A stretch of DNA of 64,000 bases from Bradyrhizobium rifense (GTDB lineage Bacteria; Pseudomonadota; Alphaproteobacteria; Rhizobiales; Xanthobacteraceae). The position numbers and the translations under genes were made by a program. Below are positions 8,178 through 17,315 of the stretch, one piece after another (the stretch's first letter is position 1; each line of letters opens with the position of its first letter). Below the pieces are notes generated by a model. That model ran no database searches. It worked only from the letters and a program-made list of their open reading frames with translations, and was not told the origin of the DNA. Location: assembly GCF_008123425.1 (NCBI RefSeq), contig NZ_VSSS01000028.1, positions 46,976-110,975 of the forward strand. The letters are read 5' to 3'.

Positions 8178-9463
8178 ATTCTAAACGGCACGGTGCCGAC
8201 AGCGAAAAGGCCATCCCCCAGGGTGATCCACAGGGCGCTGAGGACAAGGTCTATCGTTTAGCACGCCATCCGCCGGAGACGACGGACGCTCAAGGCACAG
8301 ACGCAGCCGCCGAGCCGACAGCGAAAGAGCGGTCGGATGATCGCAAGTCGCCCGGCGAACCGCACCACCGGCCTGCGTCGGCCGCTCCGGGAGCGCCGAA
8401 AAAATCCCGAAAGCGGGTTCTGATGTTTGCCTTGTTGCCGGTGGCGCTAATGGTCGGCGGCTATCTCTATGTGACGGGGGGCGCTGTCATGTCGACCGAC
8501 AACGCCTACGTCCAGGCCGACATGGTCGGATTGTCTACCGACGTTTCCGGGATTGTCACTAACGTACTCGTCCACGACAACCAGAAGGTCGCGAAGGGCG
8601 ACGTGCTGTTCAAGCTGGACGACCTGCCATTTCGGCTGGCGCTGGATCGGGCTGAAGCCCAGATCGGAAACACCCGGAATGATCTTGTCGCGCTGCAGAC
8701 CAGCTACCGCAACATGCAGAGCCAGGTCGAACAAGCCAAAACAGATGTCGATTTCAACAATGTCAACTTCAAGCGCCAGCAGCAGTTGATCACCAACGAC
8801 TTCACGCCGCGGGCGACGTTTGACGCGGCCCGCAATACGCTGCAAGCATCACAGCAAAAGCTCGCCTCGCTGGAAGCGCAGCTTGCCGGAATCGCCGCAA
8901 ACCTGAACGACAATCCGGATGCGCCGATTGAGAATCATCCACGTTACAAGGATGCGCTGGCCGCGCGCAACGAGGCCGCGCGCCAGCTGTCCCATACCGT
9001 TGTCAAAGCACCCTTCGCCGGAATCGTAACCAACGTGCCGTCGTTGCAGCCCGGCCAATATCTCGCTGCCGCAGCAACGGCATTCAACATTGTGTCGACC
9101 GATCATGTCTGGATTCAAGCCAGCCCGAAGGAAACCGAGCTGACTTATGTCAAGCCCGGACAGAAGGTGACGGTCGACGTCGATAGCTATCCTGGCGAGC
9201 GATGGGTTGGCACGGTCGAAAGCATAAGCCCGGCGTCGGCATCGAGCTTTTCATTGCTTCCGGCCGAAAATACCAGCGGCAACTGGGTCAAGGTCGTCCA
9301 GCGCATTCCGATGCGCATCCGGGTCAACAATGCGCCCGACAAGCCGTCATTGCGCGTCGGCATGAGCGTGGAATTGAACATCGATACCGGACACGAGCGC
9401 GGACTGCCCAGCTTCATCACTGACCTGTTCAGCTCCTCGTCCCCGGAAAGCGAAAATGACTGA
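8156..9463 (+). CDS. HlyD/EmrA-type membrane fusion protein
   Basis: 435 residues. A long charged, proline-rich cytoplasmic tail (1-85) precedes one membrane helix (about 87-107). The periplasmic part has the barrel-sandwich hybrid starting MSTDNAYVQADMVGLSTDVS, an alpha-hairpin, and the second lipoyl half (HTVVKAPFAGIVTNV). The ATG at 8156 lies inside the MarR gene and starts the first segment with coherent coding. The end overlaps the next gene by 8 bp (ATGACTGA). It should link the inner-membrane EmrB-like carrier to an outer-membrane channel; no TolC-like gene is in the window. The roughly 85-residue cytoplasmic tail is longer than that of E. coli EmrA. Confidence 0.92.
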   Translation: MGSTGEVNSKRHGADSEKAIPQGDPQGAEDKVYRLARHPPETTDAQGTDAAAEPTAKERSDDRKSPGEPHHRPASAAPGAPKKSRKRVLMFALLPVALMVGGYLYVTGGAVMSTDNAYVQADMVGLSTDVSGIVTNVLVHDNQKVAKGDVLFKLDDLPFRLALDRAEAQIGNTRNDLVALQTSYRNMQSQVEQAKTDVDFNNVNFKRQQQLITNDFTPRATFDAARNTLQASQQKLASLEAQLAGIAANLNDNPDAPIENHPRYKDALAARNEAARQLSHTVVKAPFAGIVTNVPSLQPGQYLAAAATAFNIVSTDHVWIQASPKETELTYVKPGQKVTVDVDSYPGERWVGTVESISPASASSFSLLPAENTSGNWVKVVQRIPMRIRVNNAPDKPSLRVGMSVELNIDTGHERGLPSFITDLFSSSSPESEND

Positions 9464-10997
9464 TTCCACGGCCGTCGAGGCTCGGCCGATCAACCGGCCG
9501 GCCATCACGGCCTGCGTGATCCTCGCCGTGATCATGCAGGCGTTGGATACCACGATCGCCAACGTCGCGCTTCCGTATATGCAGGGGAGCGTTTCTGCCA
9601 GCGCGGATCAGATCAATTGGGTGCTCACATCCTACATTGTGGCCGCGGCGATCATGACTCCGCCATCCGGCTTTCTCGTCAACAAGTTCGGGCGCCGGCG
9701 GGTCCTGTTGGCGGCGGTTACCGGCTTCGTTGTTGCGTCCGTCCTGTGCGGCCTCGCGCAGTCGCTGGTCCAGATCGTGGCGTTCCGCCTGCTGCAAGGC
9801 TTCTTCGGCGCGGCGCTGGTGCCGGTGTCACAGTCGATCCTGCTCGATATCTATACTCCCGAAGAGCGGGGATCGGCGATGGCGCTGTTCGGCGTGTCCG
9901 TGATGGTCGGGCCGGTGCTCGGCCCCGTGATCGGCGGCTGGCTGACGGACCATTACAGCTGGCGCTGGGTTTTTTATATCAACGTGCCGATTGGCGCGAT
10001 CGCTTTTGCCGGCATCTCGTTCTTCCTGCGGGAAACCAAAACCAGCGCAGCCGCCAGGCTCGATTGGGTCGGATTTGGCAGCCTGAGTATCGCCATCGCC
10101 GCCATGCAGGTCTTTCTGGATCGGGGCGCGCAGCTCGACTGGTTTTCCTCCTTCGAGATCCTGATCGAGGCCGTCGTCGCGGTATCGGCGTTCTACGTCT
10201 TCCTGGTTCATACCTTCACGGCCGACGATTCGTTCGTCAATCCGAAGCTGTTCCTCGACCGCAACTTCACGGTGGGAATGCTGTTCATTTTCATCGTCGG
10301 CATCACCTATCTGGCTTCGCTGGCGCTGATGACGCCCTATTTGCAAACGCTGATGGGGTATCCCGTCGTCACGGCTGGGCTCGTCATGGGCCCGCGCGGT
10401 ATTGGGACCATGGTCTGCATGTTCCTGGTCGGCAGGCTGATCGGGCGGATCGACACCAGGGTCCTCCTCGTAATTGGTCTGCTGCTGACTGCGTGGGCGC
10501 TGTATGACATGACCGGTTGGACTCCCGACGTCTCGCAATGGACGATCGCGGTGACCGGTTTCATCCAGGGCGCGGGACTTGGATTTCTTTTTGTCCCGCT
10601 GACCACGGTGACCTTTGCCACGCTTGCCCCAGAGCAGCGGCCCGACGCAACCGGTCTGTACAACCTCTCGCGAAACGTCGGCTCCAGCGTCGGAATCTCC
10701 GTCGTTTCCTATCTCCTGACCAGGAATGGCCAGATCAACCACGCCATCATCGGAAGCCATGTCACGGGGGTTAATCCCGGCTTCAGGAATAGCGTCATCG
10801 CACACGCGTGGAGTCCATGGACCGCCTCAGGACGGGCTGCCCTCGATCAGGTCATCCAGAACCAGGCTTCCATCATCAGCTACATCGACGACTTCAAACT
10901 GATGATGGTTCTCTCGCTGGGCGCCATTCCCCTTGTGCTGTTGCTGCGGCGTGCTGCGTCGCAGGCAAGTAGCGACCATGCGATGGTCATGGAATGA
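9456..10997 (+). CDS. DHA2-family MFS drug exporter, EmrB-like
   Basis: 513 residues with 14 predicted helices. Typical DHA2 motifs are seen: LDTTIANVALPYMQG in helix 1, GFLVNKFGRRRVLL as motif A, and GPVLGPVIGGWLTD as motif C, which marks antiporters. It overlaps the membrane fusion gene by 8 bp and completes a MarR-EmrA-EmrB operon for proton-driven export of lipophilic compounds across both membranes. Which compound is unknown; the neighbouring polyketide operon encodes its own MFS carrier. Confidence 0.93.
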   Translation: MTDSTAVEARPINRPAITACVILAVIMQALDTTIANVALPYMQGSVSASADQINWVLTSYIVAAAIMTPPSGFLVNKFGRRRVLLAAVTGFVVASVLCGLAQSLVQIVAFRLLQGFFGAALVPVSQSILLDIYTPEERGSAMALFGVSVMVGPVLGPVIGGWLTDHYSWRWVFYINVPIGAIAFAGISFFLRETKTSAAARLDWVGFGSLSIAIAAMQVFLDRGAQLDWFSSFEILIEAVVAVSAFYVFLVHTFTADDSFVNPKLFLDRNFTVGMLFIFIVGITYLASLALMTPYLQTLMGYPVVTAGLVMGPRGIGTMVCMFLVGRLIGRIDTRVLLVIGLLLTAWALYDMTGWTPDVSQWTIAVTGFIQGAGLGFLFVPLTTVTFATLAPEQRPDATGLYNLSRNVGSSVGISVVSYLLTRNGQINHAIIGSHVTGVNPGFRNSVIAHAWSPWTASGRAALDQVIQNQASIISYIDDFKLMMVLSLGAIPLVLLLRRAASQASSDHAMVME

Positions 10998-11061
10998 AGC
11001 TGCATTTGCCGGGTTTCACGACTGTTGAACAAGACGACTGCCGAAGAGAAAGGAAACGCAA

Positions 11062-11289
11062 ATGAATAGAGTTCTGCTGGCCCTCGCGTTGCTCGCGAGC
11101 CTGTCGACGATGGCCTTTGCCCAGCACGCCGGTAGCGATCAGGACGAGAAGGCCTGCATCCACGACGTTGAGCGACTATGCCGCAAGTGGATGGATCAAG
11201 GCGATTTCACCATTCTGGCCTGCCTGAAGGAAAATCGCGCTAAGCTGCATCCGTCTTGCCGAGACGTGCTGATCAAACATGGGCAATAG
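11062..11289 (+). CDS. Small secreted cysteine-rich protein (GLG1/Cys-rich-FGFR repeat-like)
   Basis: 75 residues. There is a clear signal peptide (1-20, ending SLSTMAFA) and a good ribosome binding site (GAGAAAGGA). The mature part has four cysteines in the spacing ACxxDVxxLC...ILACLKENxxxLxxSC, which resembles a single cysteine-rich repeat of the Golgi GLG1 family (Pfam Cys_rich_FGFR), known as small periplasmic proteins in rhizobia. Function is unknown. It lies 64 bp after the efflux operon and may be co-transcribed. Confidence 0.75.
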   Translation: MNRVLLALALLASLSTMAFAQHAGSDQDEKACIHDVERLCRKWMDQGDFTILACLKENRAKLHPSCRDVLIKHGQ

Positions 11290-11317
11290 GATGCGCAAGA
11301 ATGCCTCCGATCGGATT

Positions 11318-12871
11318 TCAGAGTCGATCCGCGCCCGCATCGATACCTTCCAGGGGACCGGCCGCGAACGGAATGAGCAACAGTCCGAGCAGCGCCACGC
11401 AAGCGAGGAGGGCCCAGGCTTCGTTGGCGCTGAGCGCGAACGCGGCCTTTTCGACCATGGGACGCAGATAGGCTTCAACCGTGGCATCGGAGACCTGCGG
11501 GGGGCGGTGGGTAAACAGCGTCAGGTCAAGCCCGATCGCCTGAGCCGCAGTCACATCGCCCGCAATCAGACGCTCGCGCAGAGCCTCGGCGTGCCCGCCG
11601 GTGCGCCCGTAAAGGATCGTATCGATCAGCGCGATACCGATTGCGCCCCCGACGTTTCGCATCAGATTGAACAGGCCGCTTGCGTCGGGTACCCGTGATG
11701 CGGTCAGCGAACCCAACGCCAGCCGGGTCGGAGGCAGCAGGCAGAACATGATCGCAACGCCGCGCAAGACTTGCGGCCAGAACATTTCCTGGAAGTCGGC
11801 GACACGGCTCTCGAATGCGCTGCAACCCAGTCCAATCGCGAACAGACCAAACCCCGCCGCCGACAACCAACGGGGATCAAACCTGCTTTCCAGCAGGCCC
11901 GCAACCGGCGCGGTGGCAAGCTGCGCAACGCCGGTGACGAGCATGATCGTGCCGATTTCAAATGCGTCATGATGTCGGACATAAGCGAGGAAGACCGGCA
12001 TGAGATAGACCGAGCCGAACAATCCAATTCCGAGGCAGAAGCTCAAGGCGCAACCGATCGCAAACGAGCGAGATTTGAATGTCGACAGTTCGACCACCGG
12101 ATGCGCGGTCCTGAGTGTTCGGATCGCGAAGACGGTTGCCGCGGCAGCACTCAAGACGATCAGGATGGAGCAGAACGGAGAGAGCCACCCGTGTTGCGGG
12201 CCTTCCTTCAGACCGATCTCCAGGCATGCAAGCGAAACCGCAAGAAGTCCGAGAGACGGCACGTCGAGTGTGGCCAGATCAGAAAGCCGGGGTCGTTCGC
12301 GCGGCAGCAGCATTGGCGTGGCGAGTGCGGCGACCACGCCGGGGGCGACATTGATCAGAAACAGCCAATGCCAGGACCATGTGTCGGTGATCCAGCCACC
12401 AACCACCGGCCCGACCGTGGGCGCCAGCACGGCCATAATGCCGGCCATGGTGGTGGCAACGGGATGCAAACGGATCGGAAACAGCAGGAAGACAGCGGAA
12501 AAAACCGCCGGAATCAGCACGCCGCCAGCGAAGCCCTGAAGCACGCGGAAGCTGACAAGCGTCGTAAAACTGCTGCTGAATGCGCAACCGATAGAGGCGA
12601 GAGTAAAGAGGCTGATCGCAATAACGAACAGCCATCGCAGCGTCAGAGCGCGCGTAAGCCACCCGGTCAGTGGAATGGCGATGATCTCGGCGATCAGATA
12701 CGCGGTTTGAATCCAGCTCATCGCCTCTCGCGATATGGCGAGTGTACTCTGGATCGTGGGTAGCGAAGTGGCGACGACCTGAATGTCGAGGATCGCCATG
12801 AACATGCCAAGGCACATCAGCGCGAAGCCAAGCCACGTAGCCGCACTCGGCTCGATAACCCGTTCAGTCAT
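11318..12871 (-). CDS. DHA2-family MFS exporter of the polyketide operon
   Basis: 517 residues, 14 predicted helices. It has LDIQVVATSLPTIQS in helix 1 and the antiporter motif C (LAPTVGPVVGGWITD). The ATG at 12871 overlaps the stop of the methyltransferase gene by 8 bp, so it is the third gene of the operon that starts with the type III polyketide synthase. The most economical role is export of the methylated polyketide, or resistance to it (inference). No membrane fusion partner is encoded beside it. The reading frame stays open upstream to 13186, but that part lies over the methyltransferase in another frame. Confidence 0.88.
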   Translation of the reverse strand: MTERVIEPSAATWLGFALMCLGMFMAILDIQVVATSLPTIQSTLAISREAMSWIQTAYLIAEIIAIPLTGWLTRALTLRWLFVIAISLFTLASIGCAFSSSFTTLVSFRVLQGFAGGVLIPAVFSAVFLLFPIRLHPVATTMAGIMAVLAPTVGPVVGGWITDTWSWHWLFLINVAPGVVAALATPMLLPRERPRLSDLATLDVPSLGLLAVSLACLEIGLKEGPQHGWLSPFCSILIVLSAAAATVFAIRTLRTAHPVVELSTFKSRSFAIGCALSFCLGIGLFGSVYLMPVFLAYVRHHDAFEIGTIMLVTGVAQLATAPVAGLLESRFDPRWLSAAGFGLFAIGLGCSAFESRVADFQEMFWPQVLRGVAIMFCLLPPTRLALGSLTASRVPDASGLFNLMRNVGGAIGIALIDTILYGRTGGHAEALRERLIAGDVTAAQAIGLDLTLFTHRPPQVSDATVEAYLRPMVEKAAFALSANEAWALLACVALLGLLLIPFAAGPLEGIDAGADRL

Positions 12872-13382
12872 GATGCGCCACGCACAATGTCTCACGGGAT
12901 GCGGCGAGGGCGCGGTTTTCGGCCCGTATGCGGATCGCAAGGACCGCAGCGTTGAGGATGGTGAAGACGATGGCCAGCAGCGGCAGACCCAGAACCAAAG
13001 GGAGCACAGCGATCTCGCCGGCAACCACGGCATAGTTGGGATGCGACAGAAATCGATAGGGTCCCGCTGACACCAGCGGCAGTTCGGGCAGAACAATAAT
13101 CCGCGTCGTCCATCGTGAGCCGAGCGTCCAGATGACCCAGAAGCGAAGGCACTGAAGGGCAAGGTAGCCGGCCAGGGCGACGACATTCACCGGTTGGTCG
13201 CGTCCGAACACCCACAGCGACAATAGCCAGGCTGCATGAACCGTGATGATCAACGGATAATGCCGGGGTGCCACCTCGACGGCGCCACGCGCCAGGAGCT
13301 TTCGCGTGTTAGCGCGCGAAATGACGAGTTCGCCCACGCGCTGCAGCGTGATGGCGCCGAGAATGAGTTCAGCAAACGTCAC
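12864..13382 (-). CDS. Isoprenylcysteine carboxyl methyltransferase-like membrane enzyme
   Basis: 172 residues with about four to five membrane helices and the ICMT-type C-terminal SAM site (GPYRFLSHPNYAVVAGEI, with the conserved Arg, His, Pro, Asn). It overlaps the type III polyketide synthase by 4 bp upstream and the MFS exporter by 8 bp downstream. The same pairing is known in Bacillus subtilis, where BpsB O-methylates alkylpyrones made by the type III synthase BpsA. By that precedent this enzyme methylates a polyketide hydroxyl, not a prenylated protein. The product here is unproven. Confidence 0.86.
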   Translation of the reverse strand: MTFAELILGAITLQRVGELVISRANTRKLLARGAVEVAPRHYPLIITVHAAWLLSLWVFGRDQPVNVVALAGYLALQCLRFWVIWTLGSRWTTRIIVLPELPLVSAGPYRFLSHPNYAVVAGEIAVLPLVLGLPLLAIVFTILNAAVLAIRIRAENRALAASRETLCVAHHD

Positions 13383-14467
13383 GCAGTGTGCCGTAGCGTG
13401 ACACAGCTCGCGGTGAAGCCGGGTCCGAGCGCCGTCAACAGCGAGCGTGCCGGCAGCCCCTTCGCGCGAGCCTGCTCGAGCACGAACAATACAGTGGGTG
13501 ACGACATGTTGCCAAAGTCGGCGATAATCTGCCGTTCATGGGAAAGCGTTCCCTGGTCGAGCGCGAGCGCGCTTTCCAATGCACCGATAACCTTCGCGCC
13601 GCCGGGATGGCAGATGAACCGTTCGATGTCTTCCATCGAAAGATGCATTCTGGAGAGAATTTCGGTCACGGCGGAGCTGAAATGCCTCGTGACGAAGTCA
13701 GGTATGGTGCGGCGAAAGATGACGCCGAATCCCTCCGGGTCGACACTCCATCCCATGATGCCGAGCGTATCCGGCCAAAGGTGTTCGCCGGCCGCCTCGA
13801 TCTGCGTCGCGCCGCCATCGCCCGCGCGCAACACGATTGCGGCAGCGCCGTCGCCAAACAGGCTGACAGCGACGATGTTGGCTTTGGTAAGTTCGTCCAG
13901 GCGAAGTGCGAGCGAGCAGAGCTCGATCGTGACCAGCAGCACGTTGGTACCGGGCCGCGCTTGGGCGAGGCGCGATGCAATCGATAAACCCGAAACCCCG
14001 CCCGCACAGCCGAGACCAAACACCGGTACGCGCATTGCGTCGGACCGAAAGCCCATCCGGCGAGCAACGCGCGCCTCGAGACTTGGTGTCGCGATTCCCG
14101 TGGAAGAGACGGTCACGACAGTGTCGACATCGCCGCCGGCAAGTTGCGCGCTCGCCAGCGCCTTCTCGGCGACATCGACAAATAGCGCTTCAGCTCCTTC
14201 GAGAAAGGCCTCGGTGCGTTCGGGCCAGCCTCGTCGTTCGAGATACCAGTCGAACGGCTTGACACCGTGACGCTTCACGATTCCGGTGTTCGAGAAGATG
14301 CTTGAGAACCTCTCGAATTCGGGAAAGCGGGCGCCGAAGACATCCCATGCCGCCGTCAGCACGTCCTCTTGCAAAAACACGTGGGGAGGCACCGACGTCG
14401 CCAGGGAGACCAGTGCAGCCGGGGGCATCGGGAATTCTGGTGTTTCTGTCATCAGCATAAGAAACAT
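13379..14467 (-). CDS. Type III polyketide synthase (chalcone/stilbene synthase superfamily)
   Basis: 362 residues, normal length. The catalytic triad can be placed: Cys154 in FGLGCAGGVSGL, His287 in RFICHPGGAKV, Asn320 in DFGNMSSPTVLFVL. The GFGV segment (GFGVIF) at about 246-251 and the C-terminal thiolase fold (LTALGPGFTASCVTL) are present. Such enzymes condense a fatty acyl-CoA starter with malonyl-CoA units to alkylpyrones or alkylresorcinols, often membrane lipids. It is the first gene of an operon with an ICMT-like methyltransferase and an MFS exporter. Starts at 14458 and 14452 are equally possible; none has a good ribosome binding site. Confidence 0.93.
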   Translation of the reverse strand: MFLMLMTETPEFPMPPAALVSLATSVPPHVFLQEDVLTAAWDVFGARFPEFERFSSIFSNTGIVKRHGVKPFDWYLERRGWPERTEAFLEGAEALFVDVAEKALASAQLAGGDVDTVVTVSSTGIATPSLEARVARRMGFRSDAMRVPVFGLGCAGGVSGLSIASRLAQARPGTNVLLVTIELCSLALRLDELTKANIVAVSLFGDGAAAIVLRAGDGGATQIEAAGEHLWPDTLGIMGWSVDPEGFGVIFRRTIPDFVTRHFSSAVTEILSRMHLSMEDIERFICHPGGAKVIGALESALALDQGTLSHERQIIADFGNMSSPTVLFVLEQARAKGLPARSLLTALGPGFTASCVTLRHTA

Positions 14468-14539
14468 CGGCGCGGTGCAAATATTTCGACGCTTGTACGA
14501 AATGATCTAGCCGGACCCGTCACTAAAACTTGAATGGCG

Positions 14540-15205
14540 CTACGACCTCCCCGGTTTGGATTCGACATGCAGAGGTTGTTGCTTCCGCCTGGCGAGGCAT
14601 TCGAGCGCCATCAGAATCTGACCATGGTCCATCAAACTGCGGCACTCCACGTCAACGAAGGCAAGGGCAATCAGTCCCGTTTGATCGATGACATAAGTCG
14701 CGGGGGCGGACCCAATCTCGCGCCCCTGTGGATTGCCGTTTGTGTCATCAATGTCTGGGCCATTTGGTGCCGACACCTGGAAGGTCAATCCGTAAGACTG
14801 GGCCACGTCTCCTTTTTTGTCAGCCAGGATGGGAAAGGGAAAAGACGCCGCGTCTTTGCCCAAGGGACGAGGGTCGAACGGTTCGACTGCGATAACGACC
14901 AGCGCCGCCCCTATTCGCTCCACATCGCCTTGGAGCGCCGACAAAGAGTTGAATTCGCGAACACAGCTTGCCGCATTCTCATTGCGGCAGAATCGAAGAA
15001 CAACTGAGCTGCGAAGCAACAGCTCGCTCAGCACTACGCGACGGCCGTGTTGATCGCGAAGGCGGAAGTCAGGGGCCTTCTTCCCCGCTCGCACGACGCG
15101 CAAGCCTAGACCAGGCGTACCGGTGTCATCAGGCGAGCGAGAGCGCCCGGCGGGTAAGCCAGGTGGATCCGATCCGTCGTTTGACCATATCAATCTGGTC
15201 ACCAT
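14540..15205 (-). CDS. AhpC/TSA-type peroxiredoxin-like protein
   Basis: 221 residues as drawn. A thioredoxin-fold redoxin domain starts near residue 40 (AGKKAPDFRLRDQHGR). The peroxidatic region reads RFCRNENAASCVREF: a Cys is at the expected place, but the usual Pro-x-x-x-Thr before it is altered, so peroxidase activity is uncertain. The end carries IDQTGLIALAFVDVE, typical of the fold. The first 35 or so residues look unlike the family and a later GTG may be the real start. It is read divergently from the LysR regulator at 15304, which may control it. It could also be a redox chaperone-like member without peroxidase activity. Confidence 0.7.
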   Translation of the reverse strand: MVTRLIWSNDGSDPPGLPAGRSRSPDDTGTPGLGLRVVRAGKKAPDFRLRDQHGRRVVLSELLLRSSVVLRFCRNENAASCVREFNSLSALQGDVERIGAALVVIAVEPFDPRPLGKDAASFPFPILADKKGDVAQSYGLTFQVSAPNGPDIDDTNGNPQGREIGSAPATYVIDQTGLIALAFVDVECRSLMDHGQILMALECLARRKQQPLHVESKPGRS

Positions 15206-15303
15206 TTATTCTCGGACAGGTCGACGCGCCACACCATGGGCGATCTTTCGCTCTGACGACACCCTTCTCGGGGTGATAATGCTCATTCCAAGGGAGAATG
15301 GAT

Positions 15304-16224
15304 ATGGACCGGCACCTTGCGATGGAGACGTTCGTTCGCGTTGTTGACACGGGATCGTTCTCCGCCGCGGCGAGCCAGATGAGAGTGGGGCAGCCGGCGG
15401 TATCCAAAGCGATTGCTCAGCTTGAGGAATGGCTTGGTGTTCGTCTTCTGTTGCGATCGACGCGCAGCTTGACCCCTACCGAAGCGGGGATGAATTTCTA
15501 TGTCAGGGCAAAACGCTCCATCGAGGAGGCTGAAGAAGCCGTTCTGGCAGCGCGCGGCGCCGGAGCCGCACTGACTGGAAAGCTGCGCATCGCCGCTTCC
15601 GTTTGCTTCGGGCGCCTTCACATCATGCGCCAACTTGATCGTTTTCTGGAGAAGAACCCCGAACTCGAGATCGATATGGTGCTGGATGATCGGCCCATCA
15701 ACCTGGTGGAGGAAGGCATCGATGTTGCCTTCCGCAGTGGCTCGCTGGCGGATTCGACCTTGGTGGCAAGAAAGCTTGGTCAGGCGCGCCGGCGGGTCAT
15801 GGCGACCCCGGAATACTTCGCGAAGTACGGAGAGCCCAAAAGTCCGGCAGAGTTGATCGCGCATCAGACCGTCATTTACACTCCGGATGGGGGTGGCGTG
15901 TCCTGGACGTTCCGTCAAGGATCGGCTGAGACGTCGGTGGCGGTTGGGGGCAGATTAAAAGTCACCGCCGCGGAGGGATTGCGGGAGGCGGTGTTTGCTC
16001 ACCTCGGCATTGCCATTACGTCCGAGTGGAACTTCGCTCCCGAACTTGCGTCAGGTATCGTCAAATCCGTTATGAATGACTGGGAGCTTCCCAGCCTGGA
16101 GCTCTGGGCGGTTTATCCGACCGGGCGGATGGCGAGCGCCAAGGCGAGAGAGTTCGCCTCATTTGTCGAGACTTGTATTCCGACCACACAGAGCGAGTCA
16201 CTGAAGAGACCACTGACCGCGTGA
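15304..16224 (+). CDS. LysR-family transcriptional regulator
   Basis: 306 residues. The N-terminal helix-turn-helix (about 1-60) shows SFSAAASQMRVGQPAVSKAIAQLE. The C-terminal periplasmic-binding-protein-like domain follows (about 90-295). The ATG at 15304 is chosen over 15298 because AAGGGAGA lies 7 bases before it. The domain resembles CrgA/DhcR-like LysR proteins that act on quinone or alcohol stress genes. It is divergent from the peroxiredoxin-like gene and 197 bp upstream of an SDR gene, either of which may be its target. The effector is unknown. Confidence 0.9.
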   Translation: MDRHLAMETFVRVVDTGSFSAAASQMRVGQPAVSKAIAQLEEWLGVRLLLRSTRSLTPTEAGMNFYVRAKRSIEEAEEAVLAARGAGAALTGKLRIAASVCFGRLHIMRQLDRFLEKNPELEIDMVLDDRPINLVEEGIDVAFRSGSLADSTLVARKLGQARRRVMATPEYFAKYGEPKSPAELIAHQTVIYTPDGGGVSWTFRQGSAETSVAVGGRLKVTAAEGLREAVFAHLGIAITSEWNFAPELASGIVKSVMNDWELPSLELWAVYPTGRMASAKAREFASFVETCIPTTQSESLKRPLTA

Positions 16225-16421
16225 GATAAGGCGCGCGGGCCATTCATTCTTGGTCAGAATATCTAATAGTCCCCTCTCGCGTCTAATGCGGGGAGCATCC
16301 CGCCGCTACCTTCGTCTTGATGATTGAGATCGAACAACGCTGACGATCATCGTCACGCGACGGTGCGATCGCGCATGGACGAAGTGCCGCGCGTTTCGGG
16401 CGGCCAACAAAGGATCGTAGA

Positions 16422-17168
16422 ATGAGCACGCAAGTTGTTTTGATCACCGGTGGCCTCACGGGCATCGGGCGCGCCGCCGCCGTCGCCTTCGCCAGGAAGG
16501 GCGCAAAGGTGGCCGTTGCCGGCCGGCGGGATGAGGTCGGCAAGGAGCTGGTCAAGGAGCTTCGTTCTCTGGGTGCCGAGGCTGAGTTCATCAAGGCCGA
16601 CGTCCGCAAGGAAGATGACGTTCGCGCCATGGTCGACAAGACCGTCGCACGGTTTGGTCGTCTCGACGTCGCGGTGAACAATGCCGCCACCGAAGGCCAG
16701 GTTGGCCCGATCACGGACCAGACCGCCGAAACCGTTGCGGCGACGTTCGAGACCAACGTTGTCGGAGTGGTCCTGAGCATGAAGCACGAAGTGCGTGCCA
16801 TGCAGGCCCAGGGGAGCGGGAGCATCATCAACATTTCCTCGACCTATGGGCACGAGGGCGCGGCTTTTGCCTCGATCTATGTCGGCGCCAAGCACGCCGT
16901 GGAAGGCATTACCAAATCGGTGGCGCTCGAAGTTGCCAAGTCGGGAATTCGCGTGAATGCCGTCGCGCCTGGTCCGACGGACACCGGCATGCTGACCCGC
17001 TTCACCGGCACGGCGGAGAACAAGGCGGCTTTGGCGACGCAGGTTCCACTGGGTCGGCTCGGGCTCTCCGAGGAGGTCGCCGACGGCATCGTGTTCATCG
17101 GTTCGGACGAGGCCAGGTTCATCACCGGTCACGTTCTCAACGTCGACGGCGGACACAGCGCCAACTGA
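16422..17168 (+). CDS. Short-chain dehydrogenase/reductase (SDR), copy 1
   Basis: 248 residues, classical SDR. The cofactor motif is GGLTGIGRAAA; the structural motif is NNAATEG; the catalytic Ser lies in NISSTYG and Tyr-Lys in YVGAKHA. The tail LNVDGGHSAN is typical. It is strongly similar along its whole length to the SDR at 21529-22275 (for example LSMKHE and MQAQGSGSI shared), so the two are paralogues. It oxidises or reduces an alcohol/carbonyl with NAD(P); substrate unknown. It begins a plus-strand run of oxidoreductase genes and is followed by a strong hairpin. Confidence 0.9.
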   Translation: MSTQVVLITGGLTGIGRAAAVAFARKGAKVAVAGRRDEVGKELVKELRSLGAEAEFIKADVRKEDDVRAMVDKTVARFGRLDVAVNNAATEGQVGPITDQTAETVAATFETNVVGVVLSMKHEVRAMQAQGSGSIINISSTYGHEGAAFASIYVGAKHAVEGITKSVALEVAKSGIRVNAVAPGPTDTGMLTRFTGTAENKAALATQVPLGRLGLSEEVADGIVFIGSDEARFITGHVLNVDGGHSAN

Positions 17169-17173
17169 TCCTG

Positions 17174-17204
17174 TTGGGGCGCGGAGGCTTACTCCGCGCC
17201 CCAA
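17174..17204 (+). terminator. Strong hairpin after SDR copy 1, terminator-like
   Basis: A perfect 13-bp stem (17174-17186 with 17192-17204) closes a 5-base loop just 6 bases past the stop codon. There is no following T-run, so it may be a weak intrinsic terminator or an mRNA 3' stabiliser rather than a complete terminator. Confidence 0.6.
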
Positions 17205-17315
17205 TACGGGCGTGGTCGTCCCGAGGCAACCCTTCTCGCAGCTTCGCTGCGCGTCCGGACGCCGCCACTTTCGACCGCTTCGTACCCAGGCTCGAGCCGC
17301 CGCAAAAGGGAATCA

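Noticed and set aside
14540..15205. Classical 2-Cys peroxiredoxin assignment
   Set aside because: The Pro-x-x-x-Thr-x-x-Cys motif is altered and no clear resolving Cys is seen, so only a peroxiredoxin-like call is supported.
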